From contig JAJZRA010000001.1 in the NCBI GenBank assembly GCA_021847485.1, forward strand, positions 25,460 through 89,459: a stretch of 64,000 bases of DNA. The letters are read 5' to 3'. Below are positions 46,301-53,357 of the stretch, in pieces. This stretch comes from a bacterium (GTDB lineage Bacteria > Elusimicrobiota > Elusimicrobia > Elusimicrobiales > UBA9959). The notes beneath the pieces are model-generated. The model was given only the letters and a program-made list of their open reading frames with translations, was not told the DNA's origin and searched no databases. Position numbers and translations under genes: made by a program. The stretch's first letter is position 1. Each line of letters begins with the position of its first letter.

Positions 46301-47277
46301 GGGATGACACCGAAGCTTTCTATTCCTACACGCTGCTGATGCGCCACTTTTTCGAGAGCGGGGCGCCTGAGAACTTCCTGCGCCGCAACTGCCTTAAGAA
46401 CCTGGCGGATATCCGCCGCTACCTGGACGTCTCGTCCCCGGAGCGCGGCTCGCGCGGGGCTTACGCGCGGGCGGCCGGCCTGCCGCTGGACGCTTACTCC
46501 GGTTTTCCGCGGGAGCGCAGCGCCTTCCTGGCCTTCTCGGCCCTGCACGCGGCCGCGGCCGGGCGCGCCCGCTGGCGCCCGGCCGGCGAAGCCGCCGCCG
46601 GAGGCGGCGGCTGGTTCAACGTTCCGGTCTTCGAGGCCGCCTGCCGCGGCCTGGCCCGCCGCGCCGGCTTCGACGTGGGGGTCGCGCTGGATTCCCTCTA
46701 CCGGGTCTATGTGGTGCTTCCCGACGAGCGGGCCGGGGACGAAGCGGCTTTCCGCAGCGCCTGCGCGGCCCTGGCCGCGGCGCGCGCCTCCGAGCCGGCG
46801 CTGGGAGCCTCGCCGCTGGTCCTTACGGCCTCCTCCTTCGCTCTGCTGGCCCGCCTGCCCTATCTCAACAATCCGCTGCTCTGGGCCGACGCCGCGGCCG
46901 CCCCGGCCGGCTCCGGCCCGGAGGACGGCGGCGTGCGCACCTTCGGCCTGCCGGGCCTGCCGGAACCGCCCGGTCCGGCGGAGCTGCGCGCGGCCGCCGT
47001 CTACGCGGCGCGCCATTTCCGCGCGTCGTGGCGTTCGCTGTGGGGGGAGATGCCGCCGCACTATTTCTATACCCGCGTCTGCGGCCTGGAACTGCTGCTG
47101 CGGACCGGGGCCAGCCCGGCCTTCAGCGGCCCGGAGGGCCTGCGGGCGGCGCTGGCCGCCGCGGGGGGCGCCGCCCCGGACTGGCGCGCCTTCCTGGCCG
47201 GCGGGGCGGGGGCGGAGAATTACGAACATATAGCGGCGCGGGCCGCGGCGCTGGGGAGGCTGGCCGATGCGGCCTGA
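43381..47277 (+). CDS. Giant fusion: S26B signal-peptidase-like domain, beta-helix, nucleotidyltransferase
   Basis: 1298 residues, GTG start with a TAGGAG site. Residues 1-100 match S24/S26 peptidases found near PqqD and lasso/lanthipeptide genes: Ser11 (GHSM), His54 (VVHRV) and Asp73 (KGDAN), the Ser-His-Asp set of SipW/ER-type signal peptidases. One or two membrane helices follow (~108-160). Residues ~185-830 are about 20 imperfect rungs of 22-24 residues, each with a GCxFSGxxGPA-like core, as in right-handed parallel beta-helices. Residues ~865-1298 hold a nucleotidyltransferase-like domain with GLSDMDLAF (Asp891, Asp893). I know of no described protein with this order. The last 11 bases overlap the next GT2 gene. 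Confidence 0.82.
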   Translation: MRKTYPVLGHSMRFALEPGDAVEAEPCPPEELRAGELALLVKWEGSRPGGYVVHRVLLNLELAGRRLLLTKGDANLLPDLPPRAFQPVGRALAGGSPPRVPWPLAAAYSWAAGRLLSACVFLVYYLLRALAALPAFSRPAVNALALLWETRVYPRLPALLAAPVRLAPAAAARPLVRSGRLAAGETWSGEVTVADYLIIPPGVAVTVRPGTRISFVRREPWFFPVLRAGEGPRELDSRLAKILVYGELRAEGGAGAPVVMGGPSFGGLHALGGGRISLSGCSLENSGGAALSAWDHSLAAASRCSFASCARGAEAFGSGALSLDACSFGAPAGPAARACDGASLLLSRCAVSAGGGPAVELSGSAFAGLSGLSVSDCAGGLSASGGAAVLLRGCAFSGCSGQAAEAGDGASFSAVACSFSRGGAGLAVRGRARVRLEACSFSANRGPAVRLCGPAALRVRGCAFAGGGSGIEGAGRLSADIEGSSFVSAGGPALRFERPARVEASSLTISDCRAGLVLSGAAAAVCRGLRVESTAGPALLAEDCRDLRVTGASFSGCSSGTVLSGITAASLSGCSFSGGAGAGCAVSGPARARLTGCGFSGGGLKLSGAAEVSGEDCSFSGRTGPAVQACGAAALALSRASFSSAGPAAAAWDSASLSLTGARVSSGGGPALAVSGRASLACSSCAVSAVSDAVGVSGGARALLEGSRLSSAGGAALNLGSGSAAALGCELNGRGGVLATGGELRLEDSRVNASAYGIDSSAAVSVSGTSVRGGAEGGARLTGPGSVRGLSVEAAPYPGISAGPEVDVSGAVYNGRPWSRPAAPARGPAARRLLFSFAAATAGLPVLSSVYRLIYAAAARLAPALLGVRGLRAVYLYRGMTERDWVPGLSDMDLAFVLDALPPAEDRRAYAGLKTRLSGFRTLFPFTGEALVASFGELAAFLPAWGIKGSEFRRTARLLAGEPLPAGPAVPGPGDDTEAFYSYTLLMRHFFESGAPENFLRRNCLKNLADIRRYLDVSSPERGSRGAYARAAGLPLDAYSGFPRERSAFLAFSALHAAAAGRARWRPAGEAAAGGGGWFNVPVFEAACRGLARRAGFDVGVALDSLYRVYVVLPDERAGDEAAFRSACAALAAARASEPALGASPLVLTASSFALLARLPYLNNPLLWADAAAAPAGSGPEDGGVRTFGLPGLPEPPGPAELRAAAVYAARHFRASWRSLWGEMPPHYFYTRVCGLELLLRTGASPAFSGPEGLRAALAAAGGAAPDWRAFLAGGAGAENYEHIAARAAALGRLADAA

Positions 47278-48283
47278 CCCGGTCATAAGCGCGCTCATCA
47301 TCACGCGGGGGCGGGAGCCCCTGCTGCGCGATTGCCTGGCGGCCCTGCGCGCCGCCGGTCCGGCGGAGGTCATCGTGGGCGTGAACGGGGAGGATCCCGC
47401 CTCGCTGCGCGCGGCCGCGGATTTCCCGGGGACCCGGGCCGCGGCGCTGCCGCGGATGTGCCGCGGCGAGGCCCGCAACGCGCTGGCCGCGCTGGCCTCG
47501 GGGCGCTGGCTCTGCTTTCTCGACGACGACACCGTGCCTCCGCCGGGCTATTTCGACAGGCTAGCGGCGCTGATCGCCGCCGACCCCGGGGCCGCCGTCT
47601 TCGGCGGGGGGCAGCTGCCGTCGCCGCGCGCCGGGGCCTTCGAGACGGCCGCCTACTGGACGCTGGCCTCGCGCTGGGGTTCCGGCCCCTTCGCCGAGCG
47701 CTTCCGCGCCGCCGAAGGCACCCGCCGGGCGGGGCCCGAAAAGTTCATCCTCTGCAACCTGGCGCTGGACCGGGAATTCCTGCGGCGCGAAGGGCTCGCT
47801 TTCGAGGGACACCTGACCAGCGCCGAGGAGAACCTGCTGCTCAACCGCATGGCCGCCGCCGGCGCCGCCATGGCGCTCAGCGGGGACCTGAACCTCGTGC
47901 ACCGGCGCCGCGCCGCGCCCGGGGCTTTCCTGCGGCAGACCTTCTCCTGCGCCCGGGGGCGGGCCCAGATAACCCTGCTCAGCCGGCGGGGTTTCCACCC
48001 GTTCACGCTGCTGCCCGCGTGCGGCCTGCTGGCCGCCGCCGCGCTGGCCGTCCTGCGGCCGGGGTGGCTGGCGGCCGCGGTCTGCGGCTACGCCGCCTGC
48101 TGCGCCGCCGCGGCGGCCCTTTCCGGCGCTCCGGCCCGTCTGAAGCCCGGCGTGGCGGCGCTGTTCCCGGCCGTCCACCTGGCGTACGCGGCGGGGCTGC
48201 TGTGGGGGGCGGGCGAAGCCGCCGCGGATAAGGTTTTCAGCGCGGGCCGCCCGGCCCGCTGCAGCTGCGAAGGAAATCCCTGA
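47267..48283 (+). CDS. Family 2 glycosyltransferase with C-terminal membrane helices
   Basis: 338 residues. SALIITRGREPLLRDCLAAL, EVIVGVNGED, GRWLCFLDDDTVPPPGYF (DDD metal site) and, later, EGHLTSAEENLLLNRM are GT2 motifs. Two or three hydrophobic helices follow (~245-315), so the enzyme is membrane-bound. It overlaps the giant fusion gene by 11 bp and its last 47 bp overlap the convergent HprK-like gene. Substrate unknown; its position suggests a sugar-transfer step in the adjacent pathway. Confidence 0.88.
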   Translation: MRPDPVISALIITRGREPLLRDCLAALRAAGPAEVIVGVNGEDPASLRAAADFPGTRAAALPRMCRGEARNALAALASGRWLCFLDDDTVPPPGYFDRLAALIAADPGAAVFGGGQLPSPRAGAFETAAYWTLASRWGSGPFAERFRAAEGTRRAGPEKFILCNLALDREFLRREGLAFEGHLTSAEENLLLNRMAAAGAAMALSGDLNLVHRRRAAPGAFLRQTFSCARGRAQITLLSRRGFHPFTLLPACGLLAAAALAVLRPGWLAAAVCGYAACCAAAAALSGAPARLKPGVAALFPAVHLAYAAGLLWGAGEAAADKVFSAGRPARCSCEGNP

Positions 48284-49238
48284 GCGCGTCCGCGCTCCGC
48301 TCCGGCCCGGGGCCGGTAACGAACGTCCAGAAAGAAGCGTCCCTGATCAGGCCGGCGGCGGCGCGCAGGCGGGAGAGCAGTATGCCCGCTTTGGCCGCCG
48401 CGTCGGCGGGGGAAGGCCTCAGGAAATATTCCGCCATCTGCGGCACCCCGTGCCCGGCCACGAGCGCCGCCGCCAGCGCGGCCGCGGCGGGGGCCGACCC
48501 GCACCTCTCGATGCGCGGGGCCGGGCCCCGGCGCAGCAGGAAAACGTGGGCCGGCCGGACCGGGCCGGAGGCCAGGCGCCCGGCGGCGCCGGCTGGAACT
48601 AGGCGCTTCGGCGGATAATGGCGGCGGCGCAGGAGTTCCGCGCCGGGGAAGCGGGCAAGGTGGGGGCTGCCCCCGTCAAGCCCCACGCGCAGGGGGAAAG
48701 GCAGCAGGCCGGCCGGGGAGAGCAGCGGCGTGTCGTCGGAGATCAGCGCGAAGGCCGGGTCCCGCAGAAGCTCCAGCAGCAGCGTGGTCTTGCCCGTGCC
48801 CTGAGACCCGCAGAAGACAAGCCCCCCGGCCGCCGAGGCCAGCGCGCCCGCGTGCAGCCGGTGTAGCCCCCTCCGGTCCAGCCATTCGCCCGCGCGCGAG
48901 AGGACCAGCAGGTAAAGCAATTCCCGCAGCAGGTGCGGTTCCCCGGCGGAGACCCGGCATTTGCCGGAAACGTAATCCAGTTCGCAGAGGGCCCCTTCGG
49001 GGTACCAGACTTTCCTCGTCCCGGGAGGGGAGGCCAGCACCGTCCATTTGGCGCGGGCGAACAGCGCGCGGCCGGGCGGGCGGGGGACGGGGGCGAGCTC
49101 GGCCAGTACGTCCACGTCGGGAGGATCGCTCCCGGGGGCGGCGAAGGCCGCGAGGTCGGCGGCGAGGCCGGCCACCGCGGCGGCATCGCCGGCCGCGCGC
49201 ACCCGGCAGCCGTGCACCAACAGGCAGGCCCGCGTCAC
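48237..49238 (-). CDS. HprK-related kinase of a PqqD/radical-SAM peptide cluster
   Basis: 333 residues. GTG start at 49238, which overlaps the acyltransferase stop (GTGA) and has a GGGAGGG site; no ATG gives a better start. Core motifs are HAGALASAAGGLVFCGSQGTGKTTLLLELL (Walker A, Lys150) and ALISDDTPLL (Asp168-Asp169), as in the C-terminal domain of HPr kinase/phosphorylase. The first ~120 residues differ from HprK and no HPr-like substrate is nearby. Kinases of this kind recur next to PqqD-like proteins in peptide-modification and exosortase-type loci; some close relatives phosphorylate precursor peptides in lasso clusters. The peptide at 50202 is the obvious candidate substrate (it has three Ser), by inference. 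Confidence 0.85.
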   Translation of the reverse strand: MTRACLLVHGCRVRAAGDAAAVAGLAADLAAFAAPGSDPPDVDVLAELAPVPRPPGRALFARAKWTVLASPPGTRKVWYPEGALCELDYVSGKCRVSAGEPHLLRELLYLLVLSRAGEWLDRRGLHRLHAGALASAAGGLVFCGSQGTGKTTLLLELLRDPAFALISDDTPLLSPAGLLPFPLRVGLDGGSPHLARFPGAELLRRRHYPPKRLVPAGAAGRLASGPVRPAHVFLLRRGPAPRIERCGSAPAAAALAAALVAGHGVPQMAEYFLRPSPADAAAKAGILLSRLRAAAGLIRDASFWTFVTGPGPERSADALRDFLRSCSGPGGPR

Positions 49239-50188
49239 GCGCCCTCCCTGAGGCGGCGCAGCGTCCGCCTGAAGTTGTCCGGCGTGTCGGTGCGCAGCAC
49301 CTCGGCGCCGGGCGGGAGGCGGCAGATGAACTCGGTGAGCATCGCGCCGGGGGCCATCTCGACGAAGAGCGAGGCCCCCGCGGCGGCCATGGCCTCCACC
49401 GATTCGCACCACTTGACCCTGTGGTTGGCCCCGCGCAGCAGCGCGCGGCGCAGGCCGGCGCCGTCGAGATGCGGCCTGGCGTCGCAGTTGGCGTAGACCG
49501 GGAAGGCCGGGTCCGCGAAGGGGCGGGAGTCGAAATAGGGGCGCAGCTCCGCGGCGTAGGCGTCGTAGGCGGAGGTGTGGAAGGCGTTGGGCTCGGGCGA
49601 GACGGTCAGCCGGTGGCGGCGCCCGGCGAGCGCCCGCTTCAGCCTGCCCACCGCGCCGGGCGAGACGCCGACGAAGCCTATCGAGGGGCGGGAGAAATAG
49701 GTGATGAGCTCGCAGAAATCCCCGGCGGAGCGCAGCGCCGCGGCCGCCGCCTGCAGGGCCCGGCGCGGCACGCCGTAGACCGTGGCCAGCCGCGTCGGGA
49801 AGCGCAGGTTGTGGGGCTGGCCGCGGAGCAGCATCTCGCGGGCCGTGCCCAGGCAGTCCTCGGCGGAGAAGACGCCGGCGAAGGCGCAGGCGCTGAACTC
49901 GCCCATGCTGCGCCCGGCGGCCATGTCCGCCGCGGCGCCGCCGGCGCGCAGCGCGCGGGCCACGGCGAGCGACAGGTAGAGCGTGACCTCTATGAAGACG
50001 CTGGGATGGGGGGTGTCGGGAGGCGGGAACAGCAGGGACCTGTCCCCTTCGAACATGATCCGGCGCAGGTCGAACGGGCTGGCGGGGGCCAGCCGGTCCA
50101 GCTCCCTCCTGACCGCCGGGACGCCGCGGTAGAGGTCCAGGCCCATGCCGGGGTACTGCGTACCCGAGCCGGGGAAGAGGAAGGCCGT
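49235..50188 (-). CDS. FabD-like acyltransferase lacking a standard start codon
   Basis: Homology to malonyl-CoA:ACP transacylases begins with AFLFPGSGTQYPGMG, coded from 50185, upstream of the first ATG (50146). No ATG, GTG or TTG exists in this frame between the upstream stop and that point; the codon just before the motif is ACG (50188-50186), where FabD proteins have their ATG. From ATG 50146 the product would be 303 residues and would lose the oxyanion-hole glutamine (GTQ). Other motifs: nucleophile Ser in GRSMGEF (the usual GHSxGE has His, here Arg) and catalytic His in NAFHTSAYDAY. It should move an acyl group from CoA to a carrier or another acceptor. No acyl carrier protein is nearby. 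It lies between the peptide and kinase genes. Confidence 0.78.
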   Translation of the reverse strand, partial: TAFLFPGSGTQYPGMGLDLYRGVPAVRRELDRLAPASPFDLRRIMFEGDRSLLFPPPDTPHPSVFIEVTLYLSLAVARALRAGGAAADMAAGRSMGEFSACAFAGVFSAEDCLGTAREMLLRGQPHNLRFPTRLATVYGVPRRALQAAAAALRSAGDFCELITYFSRPSIGFVGVSPGAVGRLKRALAGRRHRLTVSPEPNAFHTSAYDAYAAELRPYFDSRPFADPAFPVYANCDARPHLDGAGLRRALLRGANHRVKWCESVEAMAAAGASLFVEMAPGAMLTEFICRLPPGAEVLRTDTPDNFRRTLRRLREGA

Positions 50189-50201
50189 CCGGGGGCGCGC
50201 G

Positions 50202-50306
50202 CTACGGCTTGAAGGCCGACGCGACTTCGCTGATCTTACCGTGGGATTTCACCTGCGGCTTCTGGTATTTCTTCTGCTTCTGCTGGGGTTTCTTCGGCTG
50301 TTTCAT
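50202..50306 (-). CDS. 34-residue Lys/Gln-rich peptide: candidate RiPP precursor
   Basis: The start ATG overlaps the pqqD-like stop (ATGA) and has GGAGG seven bases upstream. The first half is Lys/Gln/Pro-rich; then comes YQKPQVKSHGKISEV, then a short Ala/Phe/Lys/Pro end. A Tyr-x-x-Pro followed by a Gly about seven residues later is the pattern in leader peptides bound by PqqD-type recognition domains in lasso and related pathways. The tail after Gly is only about 12 residues and has no Cys. Its place between a PqqD protein and the acyltransferase, next to a radical SAM enzyme, supports a modified-peptide precursor. It could alternatively be a short coupling ORF. Confidence 0.7.
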   Translation of the reverse strand: MKQPKKPQQKQKKYQKPQVKSHGKISEVASAFKP

Positions 50307-50584
50307 TCCGCAGCCTCCGGCGAGAGGATTTTGAGTCTGGAAAGGTCTTCGATGAAAGCGGCCACGTCGGCGGCCGCCTGCGCGGGCGGGATGCCGTACT
50401 CGGCGGCGAGGGCCTCGGCTATCTTGGCCGGCCGGCGGCCCGCGGCGAGCAGCTCCCAGACGAAAGTGCCGGTCCCGTTGGCGGAATAGTACTCGGAGGT
50501 CCGGAGGTCCAGGATGACGGCCTCGTCCCCGGTCCTGCGCCAGGCGATAGTCTTCGGTACGGGGCTTTTCTTGTCCGCTGCCAT
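50303..50584 (-). CDS. PqqD-family peptide-binding (RRE) protein
   Basis: 93 residues, the normal size. KTIAWRRTGDEAVILDLRTSEYYSANGTGTFVWELLAAGRRPAKIAEALAAEYGI has the PqqD fold pattern: three strands, then winged-helix-like helices, with the YYxxNxxGxxVWELL signature. PqqD proteins hold a ribosomally made precursor peptide and present it to a radical SAM enzyme. The gene starts nine bases after the radical SAM stop and overlaps the small peptide gene by 4 bp. A TAGAAT lies six bases before its ATG. Confidence 0.92.
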   Translation of the reverse strand: MAADKKSPVPKTIAWRRTGDEAVILDLRTSEYYSANGTGTFVWELLAAGRRPAKIAEALAAEYGIPPAQAAADVAAFIEDLSRLKILSPEAAE

Positions 50585-50593
50585 GGGGCTATT

Positions 50594-51502
50594 CTAGCAA
50601 ACTCGCGCGGGCGCGTGGCACGGGAAAATGCCGGGGCGCGTCCGTTCGCCGCCGAAGAAGCGCCGGAGGCCGCGGTCCGCCCGGCCGAGCGCGCGCCCGG
50701 AGTAGGGGCAGCTCCTGACCGAAAGGTCCGCGTCCACGAACAGGATCTCGCCGGCGGCGGCCGCGCAGTCCCGGCGCCCGGGCCGCACGCAGCCGCGCGA
50801 GAAACCGTCCGGCGCGGCGGCGGCCAGCGCGGCGGCGAGGCGCCTGGAAGGGGCGGCCTTGCCGCCGGAGCGCGGGGAATACATGACCGTCCTGGCGCCG
50901 TGCGCGCCGAGGCGCCGCGCCAGGGCCAGCAGGCGGCGGACCCCGGCGGCGCCGGGCCGCGCCGAGAAGAGGCAGGAGGAGACGTGCACGAAGAGCCCGG
51001 CGCCGAGCGCGGCGGCCACGGCGGCTTCGGCCTTGCGGAAGGAGCCGGGCCCGGCCAGCGCGTCGTGGCGGCTCCGCTCGGCGGAGTGCAGGCTGATCAT
51101 CGCCAGCGAGAGGCCCGCCGCCGCGAGTTCCGCCGCGCGGGCGGCCCCGAGGCGCTGGCCGTTGGTGTCGAGCTGGGTGAAGAGGCCGAGCCGGGAGGCC
51201 AGCCGCACGGCGGCGTCCAGCCCGGGGTAGAGCAGCGGCTCGCCGCCGAAGAAGGCGACGCGCGGTATCCCGGCCGCGGCGGCTTCCTTCAGGAGGCGGC
51301 GCAGGCGCGCGGGAGGGATGTCGGGGCCGGCGGGGCCGCCGCGGTACTTGCAGTGGCGGCACGCGAGGTCGCAGCGCGACGTCAGCCCGACGTAGAGCGT
51401 GTCCGGCGTGCCGGGCGGCAGGCCGGTGAGGCGGCGTTTGAGCACGGCCATGTCCAGGAGCGCGCGGGGCGAGAGGCGGAGTTTACCTGCTGCGGAGGCC
51501 AT
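50594..51502 (-). CDS. Radical SAM enzyme paired with PqqD
   Basis: 302 residues. The [4Fe-4S]-SAM motif is Cys44-x3-Cys48-x2-Cys51 (SRCDLACRHC), followed by FFGGEPLLYPG (SAM-binding GGEP) and LDTNGQ. Near the C-terminus Cys residues in FSRGCVRPGRRDC and VRSCPYSGRAL suggest an auxiliary cluster like that of SPASM/twitch enzymes, though shorter. It heads the peptide operon and is divergent from the isoprenoid operon. By analogy to PqqE-type enzymes it would modify the small peptide, but the chemistry is not predictable. Confidence 0.88.
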   Translation of the reverse strand: MASAAGKLRLSPRALLDMAVLKRRLTGLPPGTPDTLYVGLTSRCDLACRHCKYRGGPAGPDIPPARLRRLLKEAAAAGIPRVAFFGGEPLLYPGLDAAVRLASRLGLFTQLDTNGQRLGAARAAELAAAGLSLAMISLHSAERSRHDALAGPGSFRKAEAAVAAALGAGLFVHVSSCLFSARPGAAGVRRLLALARRLGAHGARTVMYSPRSGGKAAPSRRLAAALAAAAPDGFSRGCVRPGRRDCAAAAGEILFVDADLSVRSCPYSGRALGRADRGLRRFFGGERTRPGIFPCHAPARVC

Positions 51503-51512
51503 ACGGGAATTC

Positions 51513-51518
51513 TATAAT
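51513..51518. promoter_or_regulatory. TATAAT island between the peptide and isoprenoid operons
   Basis: TATAAT ends six bases before the ATG at 51525. The same AT block, read on the minus strand as TATTAT, lies about 11 bases before the radical SAM ATG at 51502. One palindromic -10 region may therefore fire both operons. No -35 is evident. Confidence 0.5.
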
Positions 51519-51524
51519 ATACTC

Positions 51525-52286
51525 ATGCTGGTGATTAAGGCCGGCGGCAGCGTGCTGACCCGCAAGGGGGACGTACCGGTCTTCGACCGGGCGGCCGCCG
51601 CGCGCCTGGCCGCGGAGCTCGCGCTGCTCCGGGAGCCCTTCATCCTGACGCACGGCACCGGCTCTTTCGGCAAACCTCCGGCCGTGCGCTACGGCTACCT
51701 CGGCGGAAAGATAGCGCCGGGCGCGGCCCCGGTGGAGCGCATCAACGCCTCGCTGCTGGAGCTGCACCGCGCCTTCCTCGCCGAGCTGCTGGCGGCGGGG
51801 GTGCGGGCCGCGAGCCTCCCCGGTCCGGAAAATTTCGTCCTCAGGGCCGGGCGCCCGGTACCGGCGGACCCGGCCGCCCTGGCCGGCCTGCTCGGCCGCG
51901 GCGCGGCGCCGGTGGTGTCCAGCGGCATCTTCCCCGACGGGGCCGGCGGGGGGACGGTAGTCTCCAGCGACGCCCTCGCGGCCGGGCTGGCCCGCCTGTT
52001 CCGCCCCAGGCTGGCCGTCTTCCTGACCGACTCCGACGGCGTCACCGGCCCCGGCGGAAGACCGCTGCGCGAGGCCGGAGCGCGGGAGCTGCTGCGCGCC
52101 TGCCGGCCGGCGCCGGGCGACGTCAGCGGCGGCATGGCCGGCAAGGCCGCCCAGCTGGCGCGCATCGCCGCCCTCGGGATCCCGGCGGCGGTGACGGACG
52201 GGCGCCGCCGCGGCTGGGGGGCCAGGCTCGCCTCGGGCGCCCTGCCGGGCGGCACCTTCGTCCGGCCCGGCCGAAGGCCGGCTTAA
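51525..52286 (+). CDS. Isopentenyl-phosphate-kinase-like amino-acid-kinase-family protein
   Basis: 253 residues. KAGGSVLTRKG (Lys5), LTHGTGSFGK, FLTDSDGVTG and DVSGGMAGKAAQLARIA are the motifs of the IPK/fosfomycin kinase branch of the amino acid kinase family. IPK phosphorylates isopentenyl phosphate to isopentenyl diphosphate. The substrate histidine of the HGxGSFGH motif is Lys50 here (HGTGSFGK), so the phosphoacceptor may differ. Only five genes downstream of it make or use prenyl diphosphates, which supports an isoprenoid phosphate substrate. The ATG is six bases after TATAAT, without a ribosome site. Confidence 0.82.
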   Translation: MLVIKAGGSVLTRKGDVPVFDRAAAARLAAELALLREPFILTHGTGSFGKPPAVRYGYLGGKIAPGAAPVERINASLLELHRAFLAELLAAGVRAASLPGPENFVLRAGRPVPADPAALAGLLGRGAAPVVSSGIFPDGAGGGTVVSSDALAAGLARLFRPRLAVFLTDSDGVTGPGGRPLREAGARELLRACRPAPGDVSGGMAGKAAQLARIAALGIPAAVTDGRRRGWGARLASGALPGGTFVRPGRRPA

Positions 52287-52313
52287 GATTTGATATCATA
52301 GTCCCCTGTAAAG

Positions 52314-53357
52314 ATGACCACTACCCGATTGTCCCTGAGCGGCCTCTACCGGCTCCCCTGGAGCGTGCCTGACAACATTATCTCGTGGATAGAGCCCACC
52401 AAGAACTGCAATCTCTCCTGCCCCGGCTGCTATTCCCTTAATTCGCCGGGCGCGCACCGGCCCGCGGCCGAGGTCTCGGCGGAGCTGCGCCGCATAGCCG
52501 AAGGGGCCAGGTCCGACGTGCTGGCGATAGGCGGCGGGGAGCCGCTCACCTATCCGGGGCTGACGGAGCTTACGGCGGAGGCTAAGGCCCTCGGCTTCAA
52601 GCCTTTTCTCAACACCAACGGCCTGCTGGCCACGGCGGAGCGCCTGAAGGAGCTTAAGGCCGCCGGCCTGGCCGGCGTAACCTTCCACGTGGACAGCCTG
52701 CAGAACAGGCCCGGCTGGGAAGGCGCCGACGAGGAGAAGCTCAACGCCCTGCGCGCCGGGCTAGGGGCCCTGTGCCGCCCGCTGGGCCTTACCTGCTATT
52801 TCAGCATGACCGTGACCGGCTCCAACCTGCCCGGCGTCCCGGCGGTCCTGCGCTGGGCCAGGGCCAATCCTGCGACGGCGCACATGGCGCTTTTCATCTC
52901 CTACAAGGAACCGGCGGCGGGCGGGACCGCCTCCGCCGGCGCCGAGGCGCCTCTGCCGGAGGTATGGGCCCGGGCCGCGGAGGCCGAGCCGGGCCTCGAG
53001 GCCGCCGGCTACGTCAATTCCGCGCTCAAGTTCTCGAAGGCCAAGTGGCTGGTCTCGCTGGCCGCCGTCTCGCCTTCCGCCGGTGTGCTCGGCTATTTCG
53101 GGCCCCGGGCCCTCGAGGCCCTGCAGGCGGTCCCGCACCTGCTGCGCGGGCGCTATCCCGGCAGCGCCGCCCCGCGCTGGCAGCGGGCGGGGCGCTTGTT
53201 CTCGCTGCTTACGCTCTGGGACCGCGGGGCGCGCCGCGCCGCGCTGCGCGCTTTCCTGGAGCCGGCGGCCTGGACTTCCCCTGTCTGGCTGCAGCCGCTC
53301 GTCTTCATCGAGCCGGACACCCTGGTCAAGGACGGGCGCCCCGTCTTCTTCCTGTGA
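52314..53357 (+). CDS. Radical SAM enzyme in the isoprenoid operon
   Basis: 347 residues. Cys32-x3-Cys36-x2-Cys39 (KNCNLSCPGC) and AIGGGEPLTYPGL are the radical SAM motifs; FLNTNGLLAT is the following strand. There is no clear C-terminal cysteine cluster: the last ~120 residues are rich in aromatic and basic residues. The stop overlaps the UbiA start (TGATG), so production is coupled to a membrane prenyltransferase. It may act on a prenylated intermediate; that is inference. The function cannot be assigned. Confidence 0.87.
   Translation: MTTTRLSLSGLYRLPWSVPDNIISWIEPTKNCNLSCPGCYSLNSPGAHRPAAEVSAELRRIAEGARSDVLAIGGGEPLTYPGLTELTAEAKALGFKPFLNTNGLLATAERLKELKAAGLAGVTFHVDSLQNRPGWEGADEEKLNALRAGLGALCRPLGLTCYFSMTVTGSNLPGVPAVLRWARANPATAHMALFISYKEPAAGGTASAGAEAPLPEVWARAAEAEPGLEAAGYVNSALKFSKAKWLVSLAAVSPSAGVLGYFGPRALEALQAVPHLLRGRYPGSAAPRWQRAGRLFSLLTLWDRGARRAALRAFLEPAAWTSPVWLQPLVFIEPDTLVKDGRPVFFL

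Noticed and set aside
48237-51502. Lasso peptide biosynthesis cluster
   Set aside because: There is a PqqD-type protein, but no asparagine-synthetase-like cyclase and no transglutaminase-like leader protease, and a radical SAM enzyme is present instead.
40772-51502. Exosortase/PEP-CTERM locus
   Set aside because: HprK-like and PqqD-like genes occur in such loci, but I find no exosortase, EpsH-like membrane protein or PEP-CTERM tail in the window.
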